Positions 1 through 8,618 of a stretch of 64,000 nt of DNA are shown in pieces. How positions within the stretch are numbered: position 1 is the stretch's first letter; every line of letters starts with the position of its first letter. The stretch is from CADEED01 sp043747875 (GTDB taxonomy: Bacteria; Pseudomonadota; Gammaproteobacteria; Steroidobacterales; Steroidobacteraceae). The notes beneath the pieces are model-generated. The model was given only the letters and a program-made list of their open reading frames with translations, did no database searches and was not told where the DNA came from. Position numbers and translations under genes: made by a program. The stretch spans positions 13,534 through 77,533 of the forward strand of contig JAYTOI010000078.1 in assembly GCA_043747875.1 (NCBI GenBank), in the 5' to 3' direction.

Positions 1-1295
1 GCGCGCCGTTTTGGTCGAATGTTTCTTTGGCGGCCGAGGCCGCTTCCCCGCCAGCTCCCACGACCGCTCCGCCGGTTGAGTGGGTGGACCAGGCCACCGG
101 TCACCGCATAGTCCGGCTGTCCACGCATCCGGGCACGCGCTCGATCTACTTCCATCAGAACAGCATCACGCCGGACGGCCGCTTCATCCTCGTCGAGATG
201 GCGGACGGGCTCGGAGTCATCGATATCGCGACGCGCAAGAACACGCGGCTCGTCGAGGGCAAGGTGCGCGCGCTGTTCGTCGGCCGCAAGACGGGGCTCA
301 TCTACTTCTCGCGTGGCGAGAACGCGGGCCGGCCCGAGCAGCAGAAGCGGGTCGGCATCTACACCGTGAGTGCCACAGGCGGCAAGCCGAAGCTGGTCGC
401 TACCATCCCGCAAGGCTCGATCAGCTCCGTGAACGCCGACGAATCGCTGCTGCTGGGCTCGTACGCGGAAAGCGAGTGGCAGCTCGAGCAGGGGCCGCGC
501 GATCCGCGCTTCGAGGCCAATTACCAGGCTACGGCCAAGGACGGCTCGCCCCTCTCGTTCGCGGAGTCGAAGGAAGTGCGGCTGCTCCAGCGCGAGCAGG
601 CGCGCATACCGATGAAGATGTTCACGGTGAGCACGAAGACCGGCGAACAGAACATCATCCACGCGACGACGGATTGGCTCGGACACCTGCAGTTCTCGCT
701 GACCGACCCGCAACTGCTGATGTTCTGCCACGAAGGTCCCTGGCATCGCGTCGACCGCATCTGGACGATGCGTCTTGGCGGCGAGCCGCGGCTCATGCAC
801 AAACGCACCATGAACATGGAGATTGCGGGCCACGAATTCTTCGACGTCGACGGCAAGACGATCTGGTACGACCTGCAGACCCCGCGCGGCGAAGTATTCT
901 GGCTCGCGAACGTGACGCCCGAAGGCAGCCGCACCTGGTACAAGCTCGAGCGCGATCACTGGTCGGTACATTTCCAGGTGTCGCCGGACGGCAAGTTCTT
1001 CGCGGGCGACGGCGGCGACGACGAAATGGTAGCGCACGCCAAGGACGGCAAGTGGATCTACCTGTTCCGTCCGCGGGCGATCCCCGACGTGGCCGGCATC
1101 TCCGCGCCCGACTCCGATTCGCTCGTGCACGCGGGCACGTTCGCCGCGGAGAAGATCGTCGACATGCGCCAACACGACTATCGGCTCGAGCCGAACCTGC
1201 ACTTCACGCGCGACGGCAAATACTTGATTTTCCGCTCGAACATGCACGGCGACCTGCATACCTACATGGTGGACCTGGCGAAGGCCGGTGGTTAG
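1..1295 (+). CDS. Oligogalacturonate lyase (PL22 family), 5' end cut by window
   Basis: The reading frame is open to the left edge of the window, so the true start lies upstream; a TTG at 27 is only an internal codon. The visible first residues (APFWSNVSLAAEAASPP) could be the end of a signal peptide and a proline-rich linker, which suggests a periplasmic form. The remaining 420 residues have the repetitive beta-propeller look of oligogalacturonate lyases: repeated xxPDGRF/DGK strands, DQATGHRIVRLS near the start, and histidine-containing segments (FCHEGPWHRVDRIWTM, NMEIAGHEFF, DHWSVHFQ) typical of the Mn-binding PL22 site. The family cleaves pectin-derived oligogalacturonides, mainly digalacturonate, into 5-keto-4-deoxyuronate. 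Its place beside a rhamnose operon and other pectinases fits pectin use. It converges on the GNAT gene with a 33-base gap. The family call is by motif recognition. Confidence 0.85.
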   Translation, partial: APFWSNVSLAAEAASPPAPTTAPPVEWVDQATGHRIVRLSTHPGTRSIYFHQNSITPDGRFILVEMADGLGVIDIATRKNTRLVEGKVRALFVGRKTGLIYFSRGENAGRPEQQKRVGIYTVSATGGKPKLVATIPQGSISSVNADESLLLGSYAESEWQLEQGPRDPRFEANYQATAKDGSPLSFAESKEVRLLQREQARIPMKMFTVSTKTGEQNIIHATTDWLGHLQFSLTDPQLLMFCHEGPWHRVDRIWTMRLGGEPRLMHKRTMNMEIAGHEFFDVDGKTIWYDLQTPRGEVFWLANVTPEGSRTWYKLERDHWSVHFQVSPDGKFFAGDGGDDEMVAHAKDGKWIYLFRPRAIPDVAGISAPDSDSLVHAGTFAAEKIVDMRQHDYRLEPNLHFTRDGKYLIFRSNMHGDLHTYMVDLAKAGG

Positions 1296-1328
1296 TCCCT
1301 GACCAGCGGCGTTGCCCCGGAGGTTCGG

Positions 1329-1853
1329 CTACGAAGAGCGTGAAGACATGAACCAGTGCCACACGACCCCGACCTCGGGGTCGGTGCGCTCGCCCGCGAA
1401 GCGCATGCCGATCTTCGTCAGCACGGCGCTCGACGCATTCTCCTCGGGCAACGTGTGCGCGACGATGCAGCGCACGCGCGGGTCGTCGAACGCGAAGCGC
1501 ACGAACGCGCGCGCCACTTCCGTCGCGTAGCCGCGGTTGCGGCAGGCCGGCGCGATCTCATAGCCGATCTCCACCTCGCCGCCCGGATTCGGCGGGCCGT
1601 AGTAGCCGCCGTTGCCGACGAGTGCGCGATTCGCGCTGTCGATGAACAGATATCCGCCCCATGCGCCGGGCGCCGCGATGCTCACCGCAGGATCGACGTC
1701 CATCTTCAGCAACGCGAGCGCTTCCGGATAGTGCGGCCACTGTTCCGGAATCGACACGCCGAGCAGGCGCCCGAGCTCCTGGCGTCCCGCGTGAAACGCG
1801 CGTCGATGCCGGGATTCCATGGGGACGAGACTCAGCCGTTCCGTTTCGATCAT
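1329..1853 (-). CDS. GNAT-family N-acetyltransferase, last gene of the rhamnose operon
   Basis: A 174-residue protein beginning MIETERLSLVPM, the usual start of RimJ/RimL-type GNAT enzymes. The acetyl-CoA-binding motif A is RNRGYATE (about residues 110-117), followed by the HTLPEENASS segment and a C-terminal beta strand. Such enzymes transfer acetyl from acetyl-CoA to an amino group; the substrate cannot be read from sequence. The start is fixed by context: its ATG overlaps the TGA stop of the kinase gene as ATGA, so it is probably translationally coupled to it. A longer frame runs upstream through the kinase gene in another phase and is not a real extension. An acetyltransferase inside a rhamnose operon is not a standard component and may be a passenger or may detoxify or modify an intermediate. 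Confidence 0.85.
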   Translation of the reverse strand: MIETERLSLVPMESRHRRAFHAGRQELGRLLGVSIPEQWPHYPEALALLKMDVDPAVSIAAPGAWGGYLFIDSANRALVGNGGYYGPPNPGGEVEIGYEIAPACRNRGYATEVARAFVRFAFDDPRVRCIVAHTLPEENASSAVLTKIGMRFAGERTDPEVGVVWHWFMSSRSS

Positions 1854-3235
1854 TTCTCTTCGAGACGACGGCGCCAGTTCGCCTGGTAATCGAGCAAACC
1901 CGCGCCGCGCCATGGCAGTGCAGTCTGCATGGCGCTCGTCGACGGCGCGCGCCTGCCCGCCAGGAAGGCCGCGACGCGCGTACCGCCGCCCTCCGGACAG
2001 ATGTGCACGGTGCCGACGGGCACGAGCGCCGCTAACAACCTTGCGAACAGCGGATTGCGTGCCAGCGGCCCGTCGACGAAAATCTCTCCGGCCGCACCCA
2101 GCGACTCGATCAACATCGCCGTCATGAGCGCGGAATACAGCGTCGCCAGCGCCGCGCGCTGCGATGGGTCCAGCGCCGCATCGCCCTCGATGCGCCCTGG
2201 GCGGCCGAGGTAGGGACCCGCACTGGCAAATGACGGCAGCGCGATGGCGCCGCGCGCGATGACCTGCTCCAGCGCCTGCTCCGTCGGCGCCTCCGTGGTG
2301 CGTGCGACGGCCTCGTACTCGCGCCCACCCATGTATCGCGCAGTCGCCACCGGCGCGCCGAATGCGTTGACGTTCGCCAGCATGTCGCGTTCCTCGCGCA
2401 GGCGCCGCAAGTCGCCGCGATTCGCCATGACGATGGTCCACGTGCCGCTCGACACCACGGTGAACGCTTCGCGCTCGCGATCCATGAGGAAGCGTAGATA
2501 GGAGGCGTTCGAGTCGTGGATGCCGCACGCGACCTCGCAACTGTCGGGGATTCCGGTCGCCGCCGCGACGCTCGCGCGGATGCGGCCCAGCCGGTCAGAG
2601 GCGTTGCGCATCGGCGGCATGAGGCGAGCCCAGCCCTGCTTGCGCGCGAGCTGTGAATACGCCTGCTCGTGCGGGCGCCACAGATCGGTGTGCGTGCCCA
2701 GCGACGTCACCTCCGCCGCCATGACACCCGACAGGCGCCAGGACCAATACTGCGGATACATCAGCAGGTGGGCAGCGCGCTGGAACAGCTCGGCGCGCTG
2801 TTGCTGCACGTGGAAGAGCTGCCGGCCGAGATTGAGGCCCTGCGGCAGATTCGGCGAGAACGTCAGCGAGTATGCGTCGCGCAGCGGCACATATTCCGCC
2901 GCCACTTCGTCGAAACAGGCGTCTTCATAGTCGGGCGCCGCCAGCACTTCGCCCGCGTGGTCCACGAGTACCGCCGCGGCGCCATGTGCGATCGGGACGA
3001 TGGCCGCGACCCGCTCGCGCTCGGGTGCGCTGCGCAGGCTGTCGAGCAACCACGCCTCGATCGCGACGATATCCAGCTCGCGGCCTGCGGGCCCGCGCAC
3101 GACGTCGTTGGCGCGCCGCGCGCTCCAGACTTCCTGTCCGACCGTCGGGTCTACCAGCGCGATCTTCGCGTTCGTCTTGCCGACATCGATTGTCGCGATT
3201 AAAGAATTGGCCGCGATCAATGGATTCGAGCTCAT
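1850..3235 (-). CDS. rhaK: FGGY-family sugar kinase, probable L-rhamnulose kinase (RhaK type)
   Basis: A 461-residue cytoplasmic FGGY kinase of normal length. The N-terminal phosphate-binding loop IATIDVGKTNAKIALVD and the central SSGTWTIVM segment mark the actin-like ATPase fold; GIHDSNASYL (about residue 240) supplies the catalytic-aspartate region. The family phosphorylates a sugar or polyol with ATP. Here the context points to L-rhamnulose: it sits downstream of a RhaS/T/P/Q-type importer and opposite rhamnose isomerase and rhamnulose-phosphate aldolase genes, the gene order known for rhizobial rhamnose loci. The start is an ATG overlapping the TGA of the upstream permease (ATGA), and its own stop overlaps the GNAT start the same way. 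L-fuculose kinase is the main alternative; the RhaI/RhaD partners argue against it. Confidence 0.85.
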   Translation of the reverse strand: MSSNPLIAANSLIATIDVGKTNAKIALVDPTVGQEVWSARRANDVVRGPAGRELDIVAIEAWLLDSLRSAPERERVAAIVPIAHGAAAVLVDHAGEVLAAPDYEDACFDEVAAEYVPLRDAYSLTFSPNLPQGLNLGRQLFHVQQQRAELFQRAAHLLMYPQYWSWRLSGVMAAEVTSLGTHTDLWRPHEQAYSQLARKQGWARLMPPMRNASDRLGRIRASVAAATGIPDSCEVACGIHDSNASYLRFLMDREREAFTVVSSGTWTIVMANRGDLRRLREERDMLANVNAFGAPVATARYMGGREYEAVARTTEAPTEQALEQVIARGAIALPSFASAGPYLGRPGRIEGDAALDPSQRAALATLYSALMTAMLIESLGAAGEIFVDGPLARNPLFARLLAALVPVGTVHICPEGGGTRVAAFLAGRRAPSTSAMQTALPWRGAGLLDYQANWRRRLEEK

Positions 3236-4179
3236 TTACGGTGCACCAGCGCCGGCACCGCGACCACGAGAATCAACAGTACTCCGACGAAGATCGACAT
3301 CACGATGCCTGGGATGTTCATGAGTCCGAGCCCGAATGTCACGAGACCGAACACCAACGCGGCCAGTACGACGCCGAGAATGCTGCCCTTGCCGCCCCAT
3401 ACGGAAATGCCACCGAGTATCACCATGCTGATGATTTCCAGCTCCCAGCCTTGCGCGATCGACGGGCGGGTCGAGCCCAGTCGCGAGGTCAGCAGCACGG
3501 CCGCCAATCCACTGAACAGTCCGGTGAGAGCGAACAACGCGAATCTATATTGGTTCACCGGCAACCCCGCGAATCGGCTCGCCGTGGGATTGGCGCCGAT
3601 GGCGTACACGGCGCGGCCCCACCGCGTGCGGTGCAGGAACAGCGCAAACACCACGGCGAAGAACGCAAACAACGCGAGCTCGATCGAGACCGGCCCGAGC
3701 AGATAGCCCTGGCCAAACTGCGCGAACGAATCCGGATAGTCCTTGAGTACGCGGTCGCCGAGCATCGCGTATGCCGCGCCGCGGAACAGCGTCATGGTGC
3801 CGATCGTGGCGACGATCGACGGCACGCGTCCCAGCGTCACCAGCGCGCCATTGACTGCGCCGGCCGCGAGGCCCGTGCCGAGCCCGATGGCCATCAGTCC
3901 GGGCGTGCCGACACCCTGTGCCGCGCCGAGGCCCATCGCCACCGACGCGAGCGCGATGATGCCCGCGACCGAGATGTCGATCTCGCCGGCGATCACGAGC
4001 AACGCCAACGGCAGGGCGACCAGCGCGCGTTCGGTGAAATTGAACGTGGCTTCGGACAAGGTGTCGACGCTGAGGAAATACGGCGAGAGCGACGAGAACA
4101 CGACGAACTCGAGCACCAGCACCACCGCCAGCATCGACTCCCAATGCAACGACTTGGGCAGCAGTCTGGCGAGCCTCAT
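3232..4179 (-). CDS. rhaQ: Sugar ABC transporter permease (RhaQ type)
   Basis: A 315-residue inner-membrane permease of the ribose/rhamnose BPD_transp_2 family. The sequence is almost continuous hydrophobic helices, with the family signature GEIDISVAGIIALASVAMG near residue 62 and GANPTASRFAGLPV before the EAA-like region. It should form the membrane channel with the second permease and bring rhamnose in at the expense of ATP. An ORF extends further upstream, but that part is antiparallel shadow of the neighbouring permease; the ATG at 4179 overlaps the TGA stop of that gene (ATGA) and is the likely start. Its own TGA overlaps the kinase ATG. Confidence 0.88.
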   Translation of the reverse strand: MRLARLLPKSLHWESMLAVVLVLEFVVFSSLSPYFLSVDTLSEATFNFTERALVALPLALLVIAGEIDISVAGIIALASVAMGLGAAQGVGTPGLMAIGLGTGLAAGAVNGALVTLGRVPSIVATIGTMTLFRGAAYAMLGDRVLKDYPDSFAQFGQGYLLGPVSIELALFAFFAVVFALFLHRTRWGRAVYAIGANPTASRFAGLPVNQYRFALFALTGLFSGLAAVLLTSRLGSTRPSIAQGWELEIISMVILGGISVWGGKGSILGVVLAALVFGLVTFGLGLMNIPGIVMSIFVGVLLILVVAVPALVHRK

Positions 4180-5168
4180 GCGCCGTGCGCCTCGAGGGTC
4201 GCGCGTTTGCTCTCGCGGCGGCGCGCCGACAGCAACACCGCAACGAGGATGACCGCGCCGTTGATGAACATCTGCCATAACGGCGAGATGCCGAGCCTCG
4301 GCAGGCTATTGGCGATGATGCCGATGAACAGGCAGCCCAGCACGACGCCGACCGCCGAGCCTACGCCGCCCGCAATGGCCACACCGCCGATGAGGCAGGC
4401 GGCGATGACCTGCAGCTCGACGCCCAGCGCAACGTCGGTGGACGCGACCGCGAAGCGCGCCACCCACAGATAGCCGCACACACCCGCGATGGCGCCACAG
4501 ACGGTGAACGCCCAGAACTGCATGCGGCCCGAGTCGATGCCCGAATATGCCGCCGCTTGCTGGTTACCGCCGGCGGCGAACAGGTCGCGCGCCAGCCGCA
4601 GGTGGCGCAACGCGAGGACGAATGCTGCGGCCACGCCGAGCGCCAGCCAGGCGAGCAGCGTGAGCCCGAGGAAAGTATGCCGCGTGAATGCGACGAACTC
4701 AGGCGACATCTCGTGCTCGTTCACCCACGTGCCGTGCGACAGTAGATAGATGATGCCGCGGTACACGGACATCGTGCCCAGCGTCACGACGATGGGTGGC
4801 AGCCGCAGCTTCCACACCAGGACGCCATTGAACGCGCCGAGCAGCGCGCCGGCACCGAGCGACAACGCGAGTGCCACGGCTACCCCGGCACCCGGAAAGG
4901 CGCGATCGACTTGCGCGGCGAGCATGCCGCACAGCGCTAGATTCGCAGCTACGGACAGATCGATGCCGCGCACCAGTATTACGAGCATCTGGCCGAGCGC
5001 GAGCAGGATGAGGATCGCGGTGTCGTCGAACAACTCGGCGACGTTGCGCGCGCTCGCGAAACCGGGCACACGCCACGCCACCAGCCCGAACAGGGCGAGC
5101 GTCAACACTCCGAACGCCAGATCGCGGCGTGCGCCATCCGACCAGCGGCGCCTGAGGGTGGCGCTCAT
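4176..5168 (-). CDS. rhaP: Sugar ABC transporter permease (RhaP type)
   Basis: A 330-residue inner-membrane permease of the same family as its downstream neighbour; the two probably pair as a heterodimer. Hydrophobic helices fill the chain. The family motif VRGIDLSVAANLALCGMLAA is near residue 65, and GGNQQAAAYSGID marks the loop that contacts the ATPase. The ATG at 5168 overlaps the TGA of the ATPase gene (ATGA). A short basic tail (RREGSKR-like) follows the last helix. By context the substrate is L-rhamnose. Confidence 0.88.
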   Translation of the reverse strand: MSATLRRRWSDGARRDLAFGVLTLALFGLVAWRVPGFASARNVAELFDDTAILILLALGQMLVILVRGIDLSVAANLALCGMLAAQVDRAFPGAGVAVALALSLGAGALLGAFNGVLVWKLRLPPIVVTLGTMSVYRGIIYLLSHGTWVNEHEMSPEFVAFTRHTFLGLTLLAWLALGVAAAFVLALRHLRLARDLFAAGGNQQAAAYSGIDSGRMQFWAFTVCGAIAGVCGYLWVARFAVASTDVALGVELQVIAACLIGGVAIAGGVGSAVGVVLGCLFIGIIANSLPRLGISPLWQMFINGAVILVAVLLSARRRESKRATLEAHGA

Positions 5169-6622
5169 GCGTCGCTGGCCGCGCGCAACAGCGCTTCGCT
5201 GCTGGCCGTGGCGCGCGTGAACTCACCACGCAACTTTCCCCGCCGCATCACGAGCACGCGATCGGAAACGCCGAGAATCTCCGGCAGATCGGACGAGATC
5301 ATGAGCACCGCATTGCCGGCGCGTGCGTACTCGGTCGTCACCGCGTGCACGGCGGCCTTGGCGCCGACGTCGATGCCCTTGGTAGGCTCATCGAGGATCA
5401 GCACGCCCGGCTTGCGCGCCAGCCACTTCGCGATGACGACTTTTTGCTGATTGCCACCCGACAGGCTGTGCACGCTCTGCTCCGGACCATGCGCCTTGAT
5501 GGCGAGGGTCTCTATCCACTGTCGAGCCAGGGCGTCCTCGCGCGCGGCATGCGCCCAGCCCCGCGGCGCCAGCGTCGCGAGGTTCGGCAGCGCGATGTTC
5601 GCCGCCACCGAGAATGGCTGGATGCTGCCCTGCGACTGGCGATCCTCGGGCACCAGCGCGATGCCGCCCGCCGCGGCCCGCGGTGCCAGCGTGACGCTGC
5701 CTGAGTCCGCGCGGTTGATGCCGAACAGCACCTGCGCGAGCTCGGTGCGCCCGGCACCGACCAGCCCGTACAGTCCGACGATCTCACCCGCATGCAACGC
5801 GAACGAGACTTCGGCGAATTCGCCCGCGCGTCCCAGTCCAGCCACCTGCATCAGCAGCTCGCCGGGCACGGAAGCCGCGTGCGGGAAGAGCTGCGACACT
5901 TCGCGTCCCACCATGAGCCGGACCAGCTCGTCACGGTTTGCTTCCGCGAGCAGGCCCGCGCCCACCGCCGCCCCATCGCGAAACACGGCGTAGCGGTCGG
6001 CGAGCTCGAAGACCTCGTCGAACTTGTGGCTGATGAACAGCAACGCGACACCGGCGTCGCGCAATGCGCGAATCCTCCCGAACAATTCGACGCATTCGCG
6101 CTGCGACAGCGAGGCCGTGGGTTCGTCGAGGATCAGCACGCGCGATTCGTTGACGAGCGCACGCGCGATCTGCACCACGTGCTTCTGCGCGATGCTCAAA
6201 CTACCGGCGGGCGTCGTGGCGTCGAAGTCCGCGTCGAGCTCGCGCAGCGCATCCGCGGCGCGTGCCTGCAGCTCGCGCCAGCGCACGATGCCGCGGCGCG
6301 CCGGCTGCGAGTTCACGAACAGGTTTTCCGCCACGCTGAGGTTGTCGAACACCAGGCATTCCTGATGCACGACGCCGATCCCCAGCGCACGCGCGTCATC
6401 CGGATTCGCGATGCGCACGGGGTTGCCGTCGACGCGGATCTCGCCGGCGTCGGGCTGGTGCACGCCCGACAGGATCTTCACCAGTGTGGATTTGCCGGCG
6501 CCGTTCTCGCCCAGCAACGCGGTCACCGAGCCGCGATGCAGCTCGAGGCTGGCGTTCTCGAGCGCGCGCGCGCCACCGAACGATTTTCGGATGCCGGCGA
6601 GCGACAGGAAGGGCGAAGGCAC
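5165..6622 (-). CDS. rhaT: Sugar ABC transporter ATP-binding protein (RhaT type)
   Basis: A 485-residue duplicated ATPase of the RbsA/MglA/RhaT group. The first nucleotide-binding domain carries Walker A GENGAGKST (about residues 36-44), the signature region LSIAQKHVVQIARAL and Walker B LILDEPTASL. The second has the degenerate P-loop region VGAGRTE, LSGGNQQKV and VLILDEPTKGID. It energises uptake through the two permeases encoded immediately downstream. The start is a GTG 20 bases after the binding-protein stop. Two fused ATPase halves are normal for carbohydrate importers of this type. The substrate assignment rests on the surrounding genes. Confidence 0.9.
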   Translation of the reverse strand: MPSPFLSLAGIRKSFGGARALENASLELHRGSVTALLGENGAGKSTLVKILSGVHQPDAGEIRVDGNPVRIANPDDARALGIGVVHQECLVFDNLSVAENLFVNSQPARRGIVRWRELQARAADALRELDADFDATTPAGSLSIAQKHVVQIARALVNESRVLILDEPTASLSQRECVELFGRIRALRDAGVALLFISHKFDEVFELADRYAVFRDGAAVGAGLLAEANRDELVRLMVGREVSQLFPHAASVPGELLMQVAGLGRAGEFAEVSFALHAGEIVGLYGLVGAGRTELAQVLFGINRADSGSVTLAPRAAAGGIALVPEDRQSQGSIQPFSVAANIALPNLATLAPRGWAHAAREDALARQWIETLAIKAHGPEQSVHSLSGGNQQKVVIAKWLARKPGVLILDEPTKGIDVGAKAAVHAVTTEYARAGNAVLMISSDLPEILGVSDRVLVMRRGKLRGEFTRATASSEALLRAASDA

Positions 6623-6642
6623 GGAATCGCGAGCCGCAGCCG

Positions 6643-7656
6643 TCAGAAGATCTTCGCGAAATCCGCCACGTTGTTGGCGTCGTAGATGAACGGCTTTGCC
6701 ATGGCGCCGACGCCGTCGGCGCCGAAAGTGATGGGGCCCATGCGGCCGGCCAACACCGGCTGCTTCGCGTCACCGCCGCGCGCCAGAGCGACGGCGACTT
6801 GCGTGGCGCTGTAGCCGAGATCGATGGGGTTCCAGATCGCGAACTTCGGCACCACGCCTTTTTGTACGTAGCCGGCGAGCTCCGACGGCAACCCGAGTCC
6901 CGTCACCTTGATCTTGCCCGTGAGTCCCTGGTCTTCGACGGCGCGCGCCGTCGCGACGATGCCGACCGAGCTGATGCTGACGAGCACGACGAGATCCGGG
7001 TGCTGCTTGATCAACGCGACGGCCTCGCGATACGACTTGTCGGAGACGTCGTCACCGTACACCACGCTCACCATCTCCAGCCCTGGATGCTGCGGCAATG
7101 CCACGCGGATCTGCTCGAGCCAGGAATTCTGATTGGTGGACGTGGGAGTCGCGGACACCACGGCGAATTTGCCTTTCGCCTGCCCATCTAGCTGGGGAGC
7201 CAGCTCGGCCGTCAACGCGACCACGGTTTCGCCGATCAGCTCATCGGACGACGGCGCGAGATGCACCACGCGACCCGCAGGCGCCACCGCAGAGTCGTAA
7301 GACAACACTTTGATGCCGCGCTCCATTGCTCGCTTGAGCTGGGGCACGAGCGCATCGGGGTCATTCGCGGACACCACGATGGCATCGACGCGCTGCGCGA
7401 TCAGCGACTTCAGTACTTCGATCTGGCCCTCCGCAGTTGGGGTGGTGGGCCCGGTGAAGATGACTTCGGCATCGAGCTCTTTCGCGGCTTCCTGCGCGCC
7501 TTTGTTCACGGCGTCGAAGAAGCCATTGCCCAGCGACTTGGCGACCACGCCGATACGCGTGCGCGCGGGCTTTCCCGGCTCGGCGTCTTTCTTGCCACAT
7601 CCAGCCATCGCCACGACCGCGACCAGCAAGGCCGCCGCCAGCATTCTTCTCTTCAC
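6643..7656 (-). CDS. rhaS: Periplasmic sugar-binding lipoprotein of the importer (RhaS type)
   Basis: A 337-residue type-1 periplasmic binding protein. It begins with a basic n-region (MKRRM), a hydrophobic core and lipobox AMAGC, so Cys19 is probably lipidated and the protein anchored in the envelope. The mature part has the ribose-binding-protein fold, with IGVVAKSLGNGFFDAVNKGAQEAAKEL at its start and VDAIVVSANDPDAL in the first domain. It captures the sugar and delivers it to the two permeases. The start codon is GTG. It lies first among the transport genes, 20 bases after the DeoR regulator, so all seven or eight genes may form one transcript. Confidence 0.9.
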   Translation of the reverse strand: MKRRMLAAALLVAVVAMAGCGKKDAEPGKPARTRIGVVAKSLGNGFFDAVNKGAQEAAKELDAEVIFTGPTTPTAEGQIEVLKSLIAQRVDAIVVSANDPDALVPQLKRAMERGIKVLSYDSAVAPAGRVVHLAPSSDELIGETVVALTAELAPQLDGQAKGKFAVVSATPTSTNQNSWLEQIRVALPQHPGLEMVSVVYGDDVSDKSYREAVALIKQHPDLVVLVSISSVGIVATARAVEDQGLTGKIKVTGLGLPSELAGYVQKGVVPKFAIWNPIDLGYSATQVAVALARGGDAKQPVLAGRMGPITFGADGVGAMAKPFIYDANNVADFAKIF

Positions 7657-7676
7657 TGCAAACCCCCGGCCCGCCC

Positions 7677-8480
7677 TCAGGCGAGCTTCTTGATTTCGTC
7701 GTTCTCGGTCACCTTCGCGACGATGACCTTGATGCCCGCGGCCTGGAAGTCTTCGAGTTCCTCGGGCTTGGCGCCTTCGTCCGTGACGATGGTGTTGATG
7801 CGATCGAGACCCGCGACGATCATCGCCGACTTGCGCCGCAGCTTCGAGCTGTCGGCCATGACGATCACGTGCTCGCTGCGCTTCAAGAGTTTGGTCTGCG
7901 CCTGCACGATGAGCGGATCGGCCTCCATCATGCCGAAGCGGTTCAGCCCGTAGCAGCCGACGAACAGTTTGTTGCCCCAGAAGCTCTCGATGGTGTCGTT
8001 CTCGAACGGACTGAGCACGATGTTCTGCTCGCGGAAGATCGTGCCACCCGGCAACGTGATGCGATTGCGGCTGGTCGCGAACAGCTTCGCGGCGATCGGG
8101 AACGAGTTGGTGAGGATGTCGAGATCGGAGTCCTGCAGGAACTCCACCAGCGCGAACGTAGTAGTGCCGCCATTGATGATGATGCTTTCGCCCGGCTCGA
8201 TGAGTTCCGCTGCGGCGCGCGCGATCGCACGCTTCTGGGGCACGCTCACGTCCTGACTCATCGCAAATGGCATTCCCACCAGATGCGGCTGGTGCCGCGG
8301 ACGCACTGCTTCGGCGCCGCCGCGGATGCGCTTCACTTCGCCCCGCTCCGCGAGCGCGTTGATGTCGCGGCGAATCGTGGCCTCGGATGCGCCCAACAAG
8401 TCGAGCAGATCGCCGACACTCACAATCGAGCGTTCGTCGACGAGCTTCAAAATCAGGTTATGGCGTTCTTTTTCCAGCAT
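7677..8480 (-). CDS. DeoR/GlpR-family transcriptional regulator of the rhamnose locus
   Basis: A 267-residue regulator of ordinary DeoR length. The N-terminal winged helix-turn-helix (MLEKERHNLILKLVDERSIV then SEATIRRDINALAERGEVKRIRGGA, residues 1-56) has the TIRRDI recognition helix typical of the family. The C-terminal DeoR sensor domain binds a sugar phosphate, with SIIINGGTTTF in the phosphate-binding position and LPGGTIFRE afterwards. It heads the transport operon and faces the catabolic operon across a 138-base promoter region, the arrangement of rhizobial rhaR. It probably represses both arms until a phosphorylated intermediate appears. Direct repeats in that region are candidate operators. 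Confidence 0.88.
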   Translation of the reverse strand: MLEKERHNLILKLVDERSIVSVGDLLDLLGASEATIRRDINALAERGEVKRIRGGAEAVRPRHQPHLVGMPFAMSQDVSVPQKRAIARAAAELIEPGESIIINGGTTTFALVEFLQDSDLDILTNSFPIAAKLFATSRNRITLPGGTIFREQNIVLSPFENDTIESFWGNKLFVGCYGLNRFGMMEADPLIVQAQTKLLKRSEHVIVMADSSKLRRKSAMIVAGLDRINTIVTDEGAKPEELEDFQAAGIKVIVAKVTENDEIKKLA

Positions 8481-8618
8481 TGCGGCACCCCGGATGGAAG
8501 CCGTGATCGATTATGAACGTGATTGATTGTATATGACGGCTTCGTGTGTTACACAGCCTTCCCGCTAAGAATAGCGAGCAGGACGCATACTCTAGCGCCT
8601 GCCGACCGGAGAATTTGG
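8481..8618. promoter_or_regulatory. Divergent rhamnose promoter region with direct repeats GTGATYGATT
   Basis: This 138-base gap separates the DeoR gene from the aldolase gene and must hold both promoters. Two near-identical 10-mers, GTGATCGATT at 8503-8512 and GTGATTGATT at 8519-8528, lie in the same orientation 16 bases apart. That is the sort of repeated half-site bound by DeoR-family proteins. The stretch is AT-rich relative to its surroundings. Promoter boxes could not be assigned with confidence. Confidence 0.5.

Noticed and set aside
1329..2540. 403-residue minus-strand frame containing the GNAT gene
   Set aside because: The first 228 codons are Arg/Ala-rich shadow of the kinase gene. 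Only the part after the ATG at 1853 has protein character.
8523..8618. N-terminal extension of the aldolase fusion
   Set aside because: The 32 extra codons are not conserved in character and lack a ribosome site, while the ATG at 8619 has GGAGA in the right place.
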